Source: Diogma glabrata
Taxonomy: Eukaryota > Arthropoda > Insecta > Diptera > Cylindrotomidae
Assembly: GCA_963693315.1 (NCBI GenBank)
Contig: OY856186.1
Span: 94,762,132 to 94,826,131, forward strand
Direction: 5' to 3'
Length of the DNA stretch: 64,000 nucleotides
Shown here: positions 1 to 11,990 of the stretch, in pieces
Layout: each line of letters starts with the position of its first letter
Numbering within the stretch: position 1 is the stretch's first letter
Position numbers and translations under genes: made by a program
Notes under the pieces: generated by a model
Databases searched by the model: none
What the model saw: the letters and a program-made list of their open reading frames with translations, nothing else
Told to the model about the DNA's origin: nothing

Positions 1-639
1 CTTTTGAATAGTAAAGAATGCAAGCATGTGAATAATTGAGCTAAAAACTGACAAGTATAAGAACAAACATAGTTGCTTTTTTGTCGAAAGCATTGAATGC
101 GATAAGCTACTTTTTGGCATTGTCCCAAACATCAGAATTCCGGATATATTTAAGTCTTGGTTGTACAGCTACCCCAGGTACTATCAAATGTTCTTTGATT
201 TAACTGTACTCAGACAAGGATTATCGAAATGCGAGATGCGCTCACCATTCATGACAGATGACACCACTCTCAAGCAAGCAGTAACAAAGTATCTTAGTTT
301 GGAATCGGCGTTTGACAAGACACCATTTTCATGTCGCTAGAACAACAATCAGTATTTCAGTGTAAAAATCTAGTAACTAAAAAGAAAAACTGTAACTTTA
401 CTTTTATACAAGCGAAGCTAATGATTTATGTAAAGCATAGGTAACGTAGCATAGGAATATAGTCTATAGATATAGGACCACTTCTTCAAAAAAGTGAATA
501 TTCTTCAAAAATATACAAATTAAAATAAGTTTTTTTAAAAATCAAAAAAATCCGATTTAAATCAAAAAAACTGATTTAAATCAAATTAATCCGATTTTTT
601 TGATTTTTTTAAAAAAAATCAGATTTTTATGCAACCCTG
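1..639 (+). mobile_element. hAT-like non-autonomous element, right part
   Basis: The right end is complete: AT-rich GATTTAAATC-type palindromes lead into the terminal TGCAACCCTG, matching the ends of four complete copies further on. The left end lies outside the window, so the target duplication cannot be checked. Positions 85-340 are a diverged copy of the coding-like segment in the elements at 10766 and 13164; here it stays open from about codon GAATGCGAT to a TAG near 340 and lacks the six residues SLVFKV found in the others. No transposase motif is visible. Non-autonomous status is inferred. Confidence 0.75.
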
Positions 640-1925
640 ACTTTGCGCTTTGCAAGCCGTTGCTGTGGTTGAGCAACACCAAATCAAGTCTGACTAATGC
701 TTGAAATAATACTCTATCACCAAGAGTTGTACGTTTACTTTTCCATCAACCACTTACTTCTAAAGTTTGTAAAAAGTCGGTCAAGTGAATGTAGCGACTG
801 TAGAAGTAGACACCTTTGATTTAGCGACTGTAGGAGTCGACACCGACGTAGAAACTTCAAAAAGAAGGGTATTGCAGGTTTATATAGCAGCATTTCTCAT
901 TGTGTCTTCCACTCAATTTTTGCCGATATTAGGTTTTATATTGTTCTCAATATTGGGATTAATATCCCAAGTTCAATTTCTTGTGTCAGTACTCAGTAGG
1001 TCTGTGCCGCTTAGCAGAGTTTAAGATTGATCTGGATGCACCTTACCATTACGAGCAGATCTGGTGCCCATCTAATAGGGTGGCCATTACTGCCTGTGAT
1101 TTATGTTCTGTTCTGACATCTGAAACAGCGAGTTTTAGTGATTTACTCGCGTAGTCAGCCTCCTGCTCATCCAATTCGGATGTACCCACTCGCAGGACTC
1201 GTACATTTAGGAAGACTGATTCGTGCCGTCCGAGACCGGTCTCGCACTGCTTTCAAAGATTTAATTGCAGTAGTTTGACACGTGCCGGACTTATTAAAAT
1301 CTAAGTTCCAACGTTCATCAATTTTAATTTTCCAATTATCCTTCAACTTGTCTTCTTATTAATTTCACTATTCATCAGTGGGAGTTTTTCAAACATGAAC
1401 TCTAATTTTGTATCACCGCTCATCAGTGTTAAATCTTGTCTGCTAAGATCCTCAACCGCTAGTTTTACAGGTCTCATGACTTCTATTCTAATAAAACTTT
1501 AAACACATCTACATTGTCGATCAAATATAAATCTGTCTTAAATTCCAATAAAGTCTTGTTATAATCAATCAAGCATTGTTGGGACTGAGTGACAGTGGAT
1601 CTTTACATCGAGGTGAAATACAATTTCTCGTTTAAAAGAGACTTGACTTTTGATTGAAAAACATGACTTCGATCAGATGACAGTTTCATGTATTTGATGA
1701 GCTTGCAAGAGTTCTTAAGTAAATCATGGTGGTTGATATTATTTTCATTCTCACTATCGATCATGCTAAACTTGGCAACTTTCAATTTAATTGTGTCTAT
1801 CTTTTTTCTCCTCTTTTTATCGAAATCTTCGTGCACTAGTTTAATTAAAGAGCTTTCATTATCGAGCAGTTTAATTTCATCCCGAGATATTGACTGGCTA
1901 ATTTATTTATTTCTAGTGAGTAGTG
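640..1925. other. gene-free repeat-like stretch, unclassified
   Basis: No intact gene. The minus strand has coding-like but interrupted stretches: 1603-1836 is a lysine-rich 77-codon ORF, and 1040-1260 reads as a protein-like segment broken by stops. They may be the decayed 3' part of LINE copy A, which begins just to the right, or another retroelement. The short plus-strand ORF at 785-1024 contains an imperfect repeat (gcgactgtag) and is probably chance. Confidence 0.3.
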
Positions 1926-2230
1926 ATGGTTTGGATCGAAGCTAGGTAGCAAGTGCTCGATATCATGGGTAGCAGAAGTGTTTCAATTAGTTTTGCGATA
2001 GATGAGAGGAAGGAGATTGGTCTGTATGACCTTCCTTCTTCAAGTTTACCGGGTTTCAGAATAGGGCTTATTTTAGCCGTCTTCCAAACATTCTGTATCT
2101 GGAGCGTAATGATGTATTTAGTGTAGTAGTGAGGTAGTTCACTCCCTTGGGTTCAATGTGTTTAAGCATGATAGCTGATATGCCGTCGGGTTCAATTGCT
2201 TTTGATGGTTTGATTTTTCTGATTGCCGTC

Positions 2231-3207
2231 TCAATTCAACATTTTTAAAATTAATATTCTCATTGCTGTCATATTTAAGTTTTCGGAATTGTCTGAGGAC
2301 TGATCTAGCTCCTTCTCGTGTTTATTTAGCTTTTCTGTAAACTGTGTATTAAATGTGTGCATGCGTGCTTTGGCTTTATTACAAATATCTCTGAATTTTT
2401 CCTCCCCAGAGAAGGCGTCAAGTGGTAAAATTATTTGACTGAATTCCTTTTCAGTAAAATTGGTCAAATTTACCCAGTCAGCTTTGTTAAAATTGATGAA
2501 TGTTTTCTTCTCTGATTTTACTAGGTTGATGGAGCGGCTTAATGTGATTATGATGGGCACATGATCTGATCCCAGTGCAGTTTCAGTACTCCATTCTGCT
2601 ATCGGCATAAGTGACATGCTGGCACGGGAGCAATCGAGATGAATAGGAATTGCTTGTTACTCTAGTCGATTGTGGTTCATTGAGAACTCCAAAGTTGGGG
2701 CCGTCGATTTGATCTGCAATATTTTCGTCTCGCGCATCGATGTTCAGGTGAGAGAGCCATAGATCGTGGTGTGCGTTCACATTTACGAGAAATAGACAAT
2801 CGTTATTACTAAGTAAATGTTCAATGTTAGGTTCATAACCTGTATCACATTCACAGCTGCTCACTGGTGGTATGTAAATGTTTACTAGTTTTACCTCCGT
2901 GTTACCGGACTTTATTATAATACCCAATTGTTCAAGATGTACATCATTTGTTGCTGGTAGGGTGGTTGTACGGTAGATAACGCATTTAAGTATGATAAAG
3001 ACAAGGCCACCACCTCTATCCTTGTCCTCCACCATCTCTATCCAGTCTTATAATTTTAAAATCACTAACACTATCACTAATTTTAGACTTATTATTTAAT
3101 TTGTTCTCTTTGAGGACCGTGACTAGAACATTATTATTGCACATAAGGTTTATTATATTCTTTATCTTGTTTGTTAGACCGTTGCAGTTAAGTTGCATTA
3201 TTTTCAC
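2231..3207 (-). pseudogene. Jockey-like LINE apurinic-type endonuclease, broken
   Basis: Three overlapping minus-strand frames (3016-3207, 2583-3035, 2231-2617) together read as an APE endonuclease of a non-LTR retrotransposon, the enzyme that nicks target DNA for target-primed reverse transcription. Visible landmarks in order are the start motif MKIMQLNCNGL, VNIYIPP, a degraded GDFNAHH-like box (NVNAHHDLW) and the catalytic GSDHVPI box. The following linker (FNKADW, EFSQIILPLDAFSGEEKF) is the usual spacer before the RT. Two frameshifts and the NVNA change show that it is dead. The same linker is recognisable in copy C at about 15330-15420. Confidence 0.75.
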
Positions 3208-3457
3208 ACCATTTGGAGTATCTGGATGCAGGTTTCATGTGATTTAAATCAATTGATTTTAATCGTTGATTTAAATCAGATTTAAATTACTTGATTTTTT
3301 TAATATAAATCGCTGATTTAAATGAACATTTACAAAAAAAAATAAAAATGCTAAATAAATTATGAAACACCAATTTTGAATAAAAATCTCAAAAATTTCC
3401 TTTCATTAGGTACCACTAAATTATTGAAATTTATGCGCTCTTTTTCAAAACAACTAA

Positions 3458-3927
3458 AGCCCAGCTTACACGATGCGAGCTACTGGTGTGCCAGTAGACA
3501 GTAACCCGCCCGTTCACTCGCCTAAAAATATTGGACAGTAGCTGTACTCATCTGTACTGTTCACACGATGATAATTAGTTGCCAGTTGTATGCGAGTTGA
3601 TTTTTCGTTTTTTTTTTCTTTTTAAAAAAATTAGACAGATAAATAAGCAGTCAGCTAATATTCGGTGTTTTATAACATTTGTTAGTTAAAAAATCAAATA
3701 GTTTATTATCGAAATCAACCGAATACAATACGATAATATTTTTCAATGGGGAGAGGGAAGACGAGTGGCAAGTAGAAATAAAATATGTAGTAGTAACTCG
3801 CTGGCCAGTTTCTGTCCTACTCGCACATTCGAATAGCTCGCCTTATGTGTTCACACGATGCCAGTAACTGTTCTACAGTAACTCGTCAGTCAACTCGCAT
3901 GTTTACTTCCCACGTGTAAACTAGGTT
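3458..3927. mobile_element. nested MITE, PIF/Harbinger-like
   Basis: 470 bp with terminal inverted repeats AGCCCAGCTTACACG and AACCTAGTTTACACG (12 of 15 match when inverted), flanked by TAA on both sides (3455-3457, 3928-3930). A TAA/TTA duplication is typical of PIF/Harbinger. The interior is unrelated to the surrounding hAT element and has no convincing ORF. Class assignment is inferred from the 3-bp duplication alone. Confidence 0.5.
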
Positions 3928-3977
3928 TAACTGTTTTCTGCGAACTATCATTCGTTTTAATTTTAAATTTTGTTCTA

Positions 3978-4423
3978 ACATTTTTGTCTATTTTGAGTTT
4001 TGACTAAGAGAACAAGAAATAAAAGGTAACTGAGTATTTTGCACTCCCGTACAAAACAAACTAACAGTAATAAAATTTCGGACATATTTGCAAGGAAATT
4101 TGAACGCAGAACAAAAAAGAATTTCGCTCACAGATACAAATTGGCCCTGAAACCTTACCATTATGCTGCGTTTATATCAACCACCGAAATGTATTTCCGA
4201 CATTTTTGTCTATTTTGAGTTTTGGCTGAGAGAACAAGAAGTAAAAGGTAACTGAGTATTTTGCACTCCCGTACAAAACAAACTAACAGTAATAAAATTT
4301 CGGACATATTTGCAAGGAAATTTGAACGCAGAACAAAAAAGAATTTCGCTCACAGAAACAAATTGGCCCTGAAACCTTACCATTATGCTGCGTTTATAAT
4401 TCAACCACCGAAATGTATGATAA
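3978..4423. repeat. 222-bp tandem duplication
   Basis: Two head-to-tail copies (3978-4199 and 4200-4423) of a unit beginning acatttttgtctattttgag and ending near caaccaccgaaatgtat. They differ by only a few bases, so the duplication is younger than most of the hAT element around it. Confidence 0.85.
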
Positions 4424-4866
4424 AGAAATGCTAACGAAAGAAGAGAGCAAATTGGTACAAAATATATTGAAGAAGAGTTTCCTATTTCGTTCTTGCCATT
4501 CTTTTTTAAATTTCAAGGAAAAATTAAACCATTTTCTGGTGTAATAATAAGAGAAAAAGTAATTACATCGATGACGAATTTAGATTAAGTAATGGAAATC
4601 GTTTATAACGTTGAACCCGACAGGGGTTTCTAAACTCAGCGAAGAAAAAATATTTAAACTTTTAACTGCAGTTTATTTAATAAATGTAATAAATTTATAT
4701 TTTTCTGTAATCAATTAGCTTCAATTTTCAAGTACAATTTTTTATAAGAAAAGTAAGCAAATCAAAAAAATCGGTTTTTTTGATTTAAATCAAATTAAAA
4801 TCCAAAAAATCGATTTTTTTGATTTTTTTAATATAAATCAAAAAATATATGAGCCCTGTCTGGATG

Positions 4867-5290
4867 TGTCTTTATACACCATGTGTTTGGCTGCATGAAT
4901 GCATTGGTCTGTTGACTAGCTACTAGGCAGCAAGATGCTGTGAAAGTCCGACTCCATTGCTTGTGTGTATATAGACCTGATCACTTTTTGAGATGACACC
5001 ATTCTTTACAACCATTGCACTGGACGAATGTTGTTTGCCCTAAGAATTTGTTTACATACATCTCAGTGCCATATTTTTGCTATTGGTTCAGGATTTGTTT
5101 TGATGACGGGCATTATGAGAAGAATTTGAAGCAGTTCGGCCAGTGACAGCTGCTTTCTTATCAAAAAAACGGAATGATAGAAATTGCACTTTTCTTTGAG
5201 ATTGTTGTGTTGTGATGGTCCTTGGTCGAAAAATTTTTGAGTACTTCTGGGGCGTAGACCCGACCATCTTGAGAAGTCTTTGTTTTTCCC
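4867..5290 (-). pseudogene. Jockey-like LINE copy A, 5' zinc-finger leader
   Basis: On the minus strand this reads LLQILLIMPVIKTNPEP (degraded 2A-like box) and then a zinc-finger piece QCNGCKEWCHLKK, in different frames. In this family the leader precedes the endonuclease; the endonuclease of copy A follows at 3207 after the hAT insertion. The right edge abuts copy B at about 5290, where the residues corresponding to FKIIRLDR of the endonuclease join leader sequence, a rearrangement junction. Confidence 0.6.
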
Positions 5291-5960
5291 CTCTATCCAG
5301 GCTTGTAATTTTATGAACACTAATTATGACTCACCTTAGATCTAACATTTAATTGGGTTTCTTGAAGAACCGTTGTTAAATATTGTTATTGTACATATAA
5401 TTTATTATATCGTCAATTTTGTTAGTGACACCGTTGCAATTTAATTTCATAATTTTCACATCCCTCGGGGTTTTCGGGTACGTGTTCATTCGCATTGTGT
5501 TTTGCTGTGAGCTCGTGTTGGTATGTTGACTAGATGTTTGACAACATGTCGCTATGTAGTTTTTGGTCTATTGCTTATGTGTGGTGAGATCTGAGCAGTT
5601 CTTGAGTTGACACCATTTCTTACAGGCGTTGCACTGGATGGATATTATTTGCTCATAAAATGTTTTTACATATTGTACAATGCCATGTTTTAGTTGGTTC
5701 AGGATTTCGTTCAATACCAGCCTGGCCATGATAAGTGTTTAAAGCAGTAAGGCCAGTGACAGCTGCTTCTTTACCCAAAAAATTTAAGCGACGGATTTGC
5801 ACAATGGTTAGAATTTCCAATAGAACTCTTATCGACATCGACATATCTGACATAGATGGGAGATAGAGAACTAGGAGAAAACTTTTGTCACCGCCATCAC
5901 GAGAAAAATTTGGGTTTTTTACAATTTCCAAATATTGTAATTCTTACTACACAACACATT
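5291..5960 (-). pseudogene. Jockey-like LINE copy B, 5' fragment
   Basis: The minus strand carries an N-terminal segment ending AGIERNPEPTKTWHCTICKN (5653-5931), then QCNACKKWCQLKNCSDL (about 5590-5650, other frame), then the endonuclease start MKLNCNGVTNKIDDIINYM (about 5380-5450), stopped soon after. The C-x-x-C...C-x-x-C-x-x-W-C-x-L spacing is PHD/RING-like. The copy is truncated after the first about 60 endonuclease residues. Decay and truncation make it a dead fragment. Confidence 0.65.
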
Positions 5961-7356
5961 TTGTTTAAATTGGGGATAAATATCGTTGGAAATCTCGGTA
6001 TCCGAGCTGCAAACAATTATTTGATGGAATTAAAATTAATCAGATTTCGGTGAAGTCAATAAAACTCGGTGTAGAAAATTAAGTTTCCTGAAAAATATTT
6101 ATATAGATAGACGTTAAGCGTTAAACGAAACCCCTTAAAAAATAAAGCGCCCTTCCTTCAATACCTCAGAACGAATTAAAACATAAAACTGAAGAAAATT
6201 ACTGTAACCATAATAGTTAGGTAAGGTTACAAGGCATATATAATTTAAAAATCTTTCCCAACCAATCATCTTTTCAAATTATCAATTTTTCCATTTCGTT
6301 ATTCCCATTCCTAGCCTATTTGTTGATCTAATAAACCAACAAATTTTTCACAGAATTTTATTCATAATATCAGTATCTATAAAACTTTCAAATAAAGTTA
6401 TCTACTAATTGATAAGTGATAACAAAACAATTAAAAGACTTCTTATACATATAGTTTAATTAATTTAACTAATGTAAACAAAAGATAGATAATCCAACAT
6501 ACAATGGTTGGGTTAGAGTAATGAATGATACACGAAGTAATAATATATGTTGTTGAGGTATTATGCGAAACGTATGGTTTCTCCATAATGCATCCATCCT
6601 CCATAAACACTTGACTGAAATTAAAAGAGAACATTAATAATTTACGCGTGATATTTGAGCGTATATTCCCATATGATCCATTACAGCATCAATAGTTAGT
6701 TTTGAACAGAATAACTATTATTCTGTTTTACTTCGTATCAATAAATAATTAAAACATTTTTAGCAAATAGTAAATATATATTCTAAATATGTTAAATATG
6801 ATATATGGTGGAGGAGTAACCAGTGAATTTTATTTCATTTGACTCATAATATTGATTATACTTACGTTTTTTTATATGTTGAATTTTGATTAAAAACATA
6901 AATAAAAACAATACTTTCATTGTTAACGAAGTTTTAAAAATAAATTTGTTTACATACACATATTTGAACGATTCTTGCTTTGTCACTGTAACATTGATTA
7001 TTTCGAGAAATTCTCTTTTAGGTCATACCACAAAAAATTATTGTTATATTTATGAATTAGTTGTCTAAAGTGGTTAAATTAATTTAATTTATTACTATAT
7101 TTTTGTAGTATATGTATAGTAGTTATTTTATTACCGTCAAAATTAAATGATGTATCAGATGTTATCAAATAAAGTTGCAAATACGCAAATTGATTGCAAA
7201 TTAATTTTATATATTTGATTAGGAGAGTTGCAAAACAGTGGTGTTAGGTTGTGTTGATTTTATTTCGAACAAAAAAAAGGTGAAATCATAAACGTATTTG
7301 CCAATAATGATAGTTCCAGTCATATTATTGCACTTATTTCATATTATGCTATATTA
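5961..7356. other. AT-rich sequence, nothing recognised
   Basis: Very AT-rich, with only short ORFs of no recognisable content. No repeat, RNA or promoter signal could be supported. Confidence 0.5.
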
Positions 7357-7448
7357 GGTGCGTTCGATTTGACTGAAACAACTGAAACAACAACAATTGC
7401 ATTCAATTTTTCAGTTGTATCAGTTGCTTCAGTCAAATCGAACACGGC
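7357..7448. mobile_element. 92-bp foldback (mini-MITE)
   Basis: Inverted arms of about 35 bp (GGTGCGTTCGATTTGACTGA at left; the right end inverted reads GCCGTGTTCGATTTGACTGA) surround a short centre. It is flanked by TA on both sides. It is too small to code. Class is unknown; a TA duplication would suit Tc1/mariner-type or other TA-targeting elements. Confidence 0.5.
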
Positions 7449-8266
7449 TATTATGTCGTATTATTGCCCCTATTTCAACAACATATTTATCCAAAGCTGA
7501 AACATGCAAACCCAAATTTAAATCAGTTTTCCAAATATTACTGAGTCAAGTTAAAAATTGTGAATCAAATAGAAGTTTTGAGCCAAAACAGGGAGAAAGA
7601 GTATATAAATAGAAATAGACCGTAACTAAATAGACATAGACCTAAGGACAGGTGAAAATATTAAACAAATTATGAAGGGACTATACATGTAAGACTTTTT
7701 GAAGAATGTTTTTGTTGCGACATTGTTTTATAGTTTTGTTCAGAGATTTATAATAAAAATAAAACTCTTTGGAAATAAACTGGAAAAGTGCAAGCGTTTT
7801 ATTTCTGTTTAGAAATGTATTACAAAACTAACACAAAACATGTATGTGTTGTCAGAAAATTATAAAAAAATATAAATTTGCATAACAATATGAAATTAGG
7901 TGAAACAAGGTTTCACTTAGGAATCTGCTCAAAAAACCTCTCTATTTAGCGTTTAATAATTTCAAATTTTCTTAAAAACACTACCCGAGCAGAAATTTCT
8001 TAGGGCTCAAATAGGGTCCTGATCAGGGTTGCCATATTTTGATAGGCCCTGATCATGAGTCTAACGTTTTTGCCCAATCAGGTCCATCAAATTAAAAAAG
8101 GGAAACCCTAGTAAGGTATTTTGTATCAGGTACTGATCAGATTGCCCACCAAGGGGTCAAATACGAAAAACCAAATCAGAGCCGGATATATTCAAATAAG
8201 GTTAGCCCTAAAAGAGTATTTTAATTCATGCCTGAAACAGACCCACATCAGATTGTCCTAATAGCA
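7449..8266. other. AT-rich sequence, then a CCTGATCAGG-rich repeat
   Basis: 7449-8000 shows nothing recognisable. From about 8000 the sequence has repeated cctgatcag/ctgatcag/atcaggt motifs, and the same texture resumes at 10512-10570 beyond the hAT insertion. So 8000-8266 plus 10512-10570 was one older repeat, into which the element at 8275 jumped. Its class is unknown. Confidence 0.4.
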
Positions 8267-8618
8267 AGGTTGGCAAATATCATGATATTTATATAAATAT
8301 CAAAATATCCGATATATATCAGATATATATCCGATATATATCAAGTTCTGATATTTATTTTTGAATAAGTTGGTTATCTTAAATATTATACAATATATGG
8401 CCCTTTCCACACTTGTATGCAGTGCAACGCATCACGCCCTCGTTTTTTACCTATTTGCCTCTAAATTAAATTCAAAATGGCAACTCTAATTTAATGTATA
8501 GGCAATCAAGCGTATTTCTTTATTTCTTCGATTGCACAATTCCAAATTACGAATACCCTTGCTCGCTTTGTCTTATTTATTTAGCTAAGTTGCTTCATCA
8601 ATACCCATACAAAGTCGT

Positions 8619-9725
8619 ACAACTGGTCCAGTAACAGTTCATTACTGGGGCCCAGTAATGCAGCAATGGCCGAGTACATAACTGGACCATAAACGTAATG
8701 TTACTGGATGATAACTTCAAATAATAAATGACTGCCATTCAAGGGCCAGAGAATAAAGCCAGCAATGGCCCATGCAAGGTTATACAACTGGTCCAGTAAT
8801 GGTCAATTACTTGGGACGAGTAATTCAACAATGGCCGGGTAGTGGCAACCATCACCCATAGAGTCGCATGGAGGGATCAATTTTTTATATTATAAATTTT
8901 TTATTTTTGATCTACGGGTGTGACAACTCCGTTGACTCCAGTCCCTGCTATTGACATACGAGCTAACGTGAAATATCACATACCACTGACAAAAGTAGTG
9001 AGATATCAGTAACTAGCCAAGGTGATATCTTAGGGGTGCTGGTGGATGAACCCTATTCGGTCAACGGTAGCACCCTCAATCATAGTTATTGAGCATTACC
9101 TGTTGATACCACGCATTACCTGATGATGATTGCTTACTCAAAGAATCGAGCCTTCATATAACTCTTTGTATGGGCTTTAATCATTGAGGAAGGAAGTGCT
9201 TCGCATGAATATGCCACTAGCTGGATTATTGGCAACCACATTTTAGTTTTGTTCCTGCAAATTGTTAAAACAAACTCGCTGTTTACCTTTTAATTTATTT
9301 TATTTTTTCTAGAATAGAATCATGAACCATTGGCCTATGTCATATTTTATATGTGATAGGATTTATTGTTTAGTTATTCCATCTATAAAAAAAATATAAA
9401 AAAATACAAAAAAAAAACAAAGTTGCTTCCATCAACACCTTAGAACGCATGTTGTTGTGGGTTGGTCTTAAAAGGTTTTGATGTGTTGTAGTGACATATA
9501 TTGTAATGTCTACTACACAACACATTTTATAAAAAAAGTACTGGCAACTATTACTCGGCCATTAACATAATTTTACTTGTTAAAAACTTCGGACAATATA
9601 TGGCTGCCATTCATTTGCCAGAGAAAAAAACAGCAATGATACAAGGTTGTACAGCTGACCCAGTAACAGACCAATAATGATGACCAGTTTTGCAGCAATG
9701 GCCGAGTACCAGCAACCATGACAGG
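8619..9725. repeat. about 165-bp tandem repeat interrupted by a retroposon
   Basis: Units begin near acaactggtccagtaa (8619, again near 8786) and, degraded, acagctgacccagtaac (about 9650). Each contains gcagcaatggccgagta and gccattcaagggccaga-like boxes. The second unit is split by the LINE derivative at 8866-9535. The array lies inside the hAT element at 8275-10503. Confidence 0.6.
8866..9535 (+). mobile_element. short LINE derivative: 5' head joined to 3' tail
   Basis: It starts tggagggatcaattttt and runs through the 5' untranslated head also found at the start of the full LINEs at 33445 and 37514 (gatctacgggtgtgac, ccagtccctgctattgacat, gatatcttagg). It then jumps to their 3' tail (ggtcttaaaaggtttt, gacatatattgtaatg, ctacacaacacattttat plus A-run). 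All coding sequence is absent. The flanks (gtggcaacca / ctggcaacta) may be a degraded target duplication. It has the build of a SINE made from the two ends of its partner LINE. Confidence 0.7.
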
Positions 9726-11006
9726 GCCAATAAAATATAAAATATCATACGTAAATAAAGTAAATACAAAAAAGTTAAAATAAAGTAAAATTGTCTAAAG
9801 AAAAAAAAGTCATCCAAGTAGTCATTCCATTCCACCACACCATTGGTGGTGTATTTATAAACTGAGATTGAAATACAAATTTTGGAAATGTTGTAGATTC
9901 AGTTAAAAGCGCCGTTACAAATGGAATGAAGTCTGAAATAATTATATTTAAATAAGAGTAGATGTTTCTTCTCTTTGGTGGATGTTCAAACGTTTACCTA
10001 AAAATCGATGGTCAAGCGTAAATTGGCTAGGTAATGAGGTGTATTTAAAGCCATGTCACCCCGATAAAAAAATTTCTTAACTTCTAAAGGTTGCTCTAGT
10101 TTAAGATGGCATCGATAGTTTAAGACTTCTAGTTTATGCCAAATTACAACTACAACGGCAATAGATGTTTTATCTCTTTGAGGTCTGTCTAAAGCGACTG
10201 CTATTGTCTTTAGATAACAAAGCAGATGTTTAGAATTTATTACAATACTTATGTCATAAGTTTAGTTATGTTAGGATCTATGTCAGCTTTATGGTCTTGG
10301 CATAGCTTAACCAGGTTACTTCGATTTGGCATGCGTTTTGCGGGCAGTGCTGCGACTGTTAACAGATTTTCTAACTTTAAGAAAAAAAATGTTAATTATT
10401 TCTTTTTATAAATATCATGATATATATCAGGGCATAAATATCGTGATATATATCAATGATATATATCGGATATATATCATTGATATATATCATGCCAACC
10501 TTGCCTAATAGGGCTTGCTCTTTCTGACTCTGATCACGCCCTGATTGTATTCAGGCTTTCCCTGAATATTAATATTTTTCAGTTGTTTAAATTAGTCCAG
10601 ATATTTAAGGTGTCGATAGGCAAGTGGTTAGACAGGCTGACCAAGAGTCAGCGGTCGCGGTTAAAAATCCCGGTCAGAAAAAAAAGTGTTTTTTAAGCTT
10701 CTCTTGAAAATCTTCAAAATGGTCTGGAAATAAGCCTCAACCAATAAAACCGAATGAATTGGTGCCAGGGTTGCATAAAAATCTGATTTTTTTTAAAAAA
10801 ATCAAAAAAATCCGATTTATTTGATTTAAATCAGTTTTTTTGATTTAAATCGGATTTTTTTGAATTTTAAAAAAATTTGCTTTAATTTGTATAATCTTTG
10901 AAGAAGTAGTCCTATATTCACTCTTTTCTAACTACTTTATATAAATCATTAGGTTTGGTTGTATTCTTTTGAGGGGCAAGGAAAGATAAAAGTAAAGTAA
11001 CAGTTT

Positions 11007-11402
11007 TTAGTTACTAGATTTTTGCACTATTCTAGCGATATGAAAATCGTGTCTTGTCGAACGCCGTTCCCAAACTGAGATACTTTGTTGCTGCTTTAGA
11101 GTGATGTCATCCGTTACGAATAGTAAGCGCATCTCGCATTTCGATAATCCTAGCCTGAGTACTTTAAAGACTAAAGAAAAATCAAAGAACATTTGATAGT
11201 GCCTGGGGTAGCTGTACAGCCAGGACTTGAATATAACCGGAATTATGATATCTGGGACAATGACAAAAAGTAGCTTATCGCATTCAATGTTTTCTGTACT
11301 ATTCAAAACGTATGTATGATCACTGAGAGTTAACGATCTCGAGAGCCATGGTAGCAGATTTGAAAATTTTTTTGTATTAAATTGAATTTTTAATTTTCTC
11401 AA
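11007..11402 (-). CDS. 131-aa ORF inside hAT-like element, unknown
   Basis: Starts MRKLKIQFNTKKF and ends ARIVQKSSN. No family is recognised and no hAT dimerisation or catalytic motif is seen. It is nearly identical to the ORF at 13831-14244 (one clear difference, M to I near the middle, and a different start). A diverged relative lies at 85-340, where the reading frame past LKQ differs and stays open to another stop. That pattern suits a fragment of a once longer coding sequence, or a chance ORF in a repeated element, better than a working gene. Confidence 0.3.
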   Translation of the reverse strand: MRKLKIQFNTKKFSNLLPWLSRSLTLSDHTYVLNSTENIECDKLLFVIVPDIIIPVIFKSWLYSYPRHYQMFFDFSLVFKVLRLGLSKCEMRLLFVTDDITLKQQQSISVWERRSTRHDFHIARIVQKSSN

Positions 11403-11426
11403 ATTTTCTAACTCCCCTCCATGTGG

Positions 11427-11990
11427 GAGGTTTTTATTGATTTGTAAATCTTTTTATTCTTGGTCTACGGACGGACATCCTCAAGTATTCCAGTCCCTAG
11501 TATTGACATAAAAGTTAACGTGATCTAATAGAAGTGATATATCACTAACCAAGGTGATATCTTAGGAGGGCTGGCGGATGAGCTGTATTCAATCAACGGT
11601 AGTGTTCTCAATGTTAGTTATGGAAGATTCCTTCAAGATGGCACGGTATTGCTTGCTCGAAAAAAACGAGCCTATATAGAACTCTATATCTATTCTTTTA
11701 TTATTAAGAAAGACAGCGCGTTAAATGATCATGAACTATGCCAATGCCGCTTACTGGCCCATCGTTTCATGAAATATTGGCATAAGTCATATTTTATTAA
11801 GTGATAGGATTTATTGTTTAGTTACCAATTTTTTAAGAAAACTTTAAAAAAAACAAAAAAAAATGTGTCCATCATCACCTTAGCACGCATGTTATTATGG
11901 GACCTTGCTCTTAAAAGGTTTCTATATGCTGTTATGAAACATATTGAAATTCCTACATTTTTTTTGAATTTGCTTAAAAATTTTAGAAAT
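11427..11990 (+). mobile_element. short LINE derivative inside hAT-like element
   Basis: Head-and-tail build as at 8866: head boxes ggtctacgg, ccagtccctagtattgacat and gatatcttagg, then the tail caccttagcacgcatgtt, cttaaaaggttt and attcctacatttttttt. Its copy at about 13268-13825 occupies the equivalent place in the inverted partner element. So the retroposon entered one ancestral hAT copy and was then carried by it. Confidence 0.65.

Larger units (their letters stand above)
3229..4858. mobile_element. hAT-like element, 1630 bp, TSD tctggatg
   Basis: The ends are CAGGTTTCAT (left) and GAGCCCTG (right), diverged forms of the CAGGGTTGCA terminus, with many GATTTAAATC-type subterminal palindromes. 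It is flanked by a perfect 8-bp direct repeat tctggatg (3221-3228 and 4859-4866), the hAT signature. It is inserted in LINE copy A. Inside are a separate MITE (3458-3927) and a 222-bp tandem duplication (3978-4423). No transposase ORF is seen. Confidence 0.85.
1926..5290 (-). mobile_element. Jockey-like LINE copy A, split by a hAT element
   Basis: The minus strand carries, 5' to 3', a zinc-finger leader (about 5290-4867), an APE-type endonuclease (3207-2550), a linker (2550-2231) and the start of a reverse transcriptase (about 2120-1930, the block preceding the GFR motif). A 1630-bp hAT element with an exact 8-bp duplication (tctggatg) sits between the leader and the endonuclease; reading across the gap, the flanks line up with copies B and C. 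The 3' half of the RT is missing or too decayed to follow. Family assignment (Jockey clade) is by motif order only. Confidence 0.7.
8275..10503. mobile_element. hAT-like element, 2229 bp, TSD cctaatag
   Basis: Termini CAAGGTTGGCA (8275) and its inverse TGCCAACCTTG (to 10503), with subterminal GATATATATC palindromes at both ends. The flanking 8-bp direct repeats cctaatag at 8267-8274 and 10504-10511 are perfect. The terminus differs from the CAGGGTTGCA family, so this is a second hAT family. The interior has about 165-bp repeat units and a short LINE derivative (8866-9535), but no transposase ORF. Confidence 0.85.

Noticed and set aside
785..1024. 79-codon ORF with a hydrophobic stretch
   Set aside because: No family, no context, internal short repeat, and it lies in decayed repeat sequence; probably chance.
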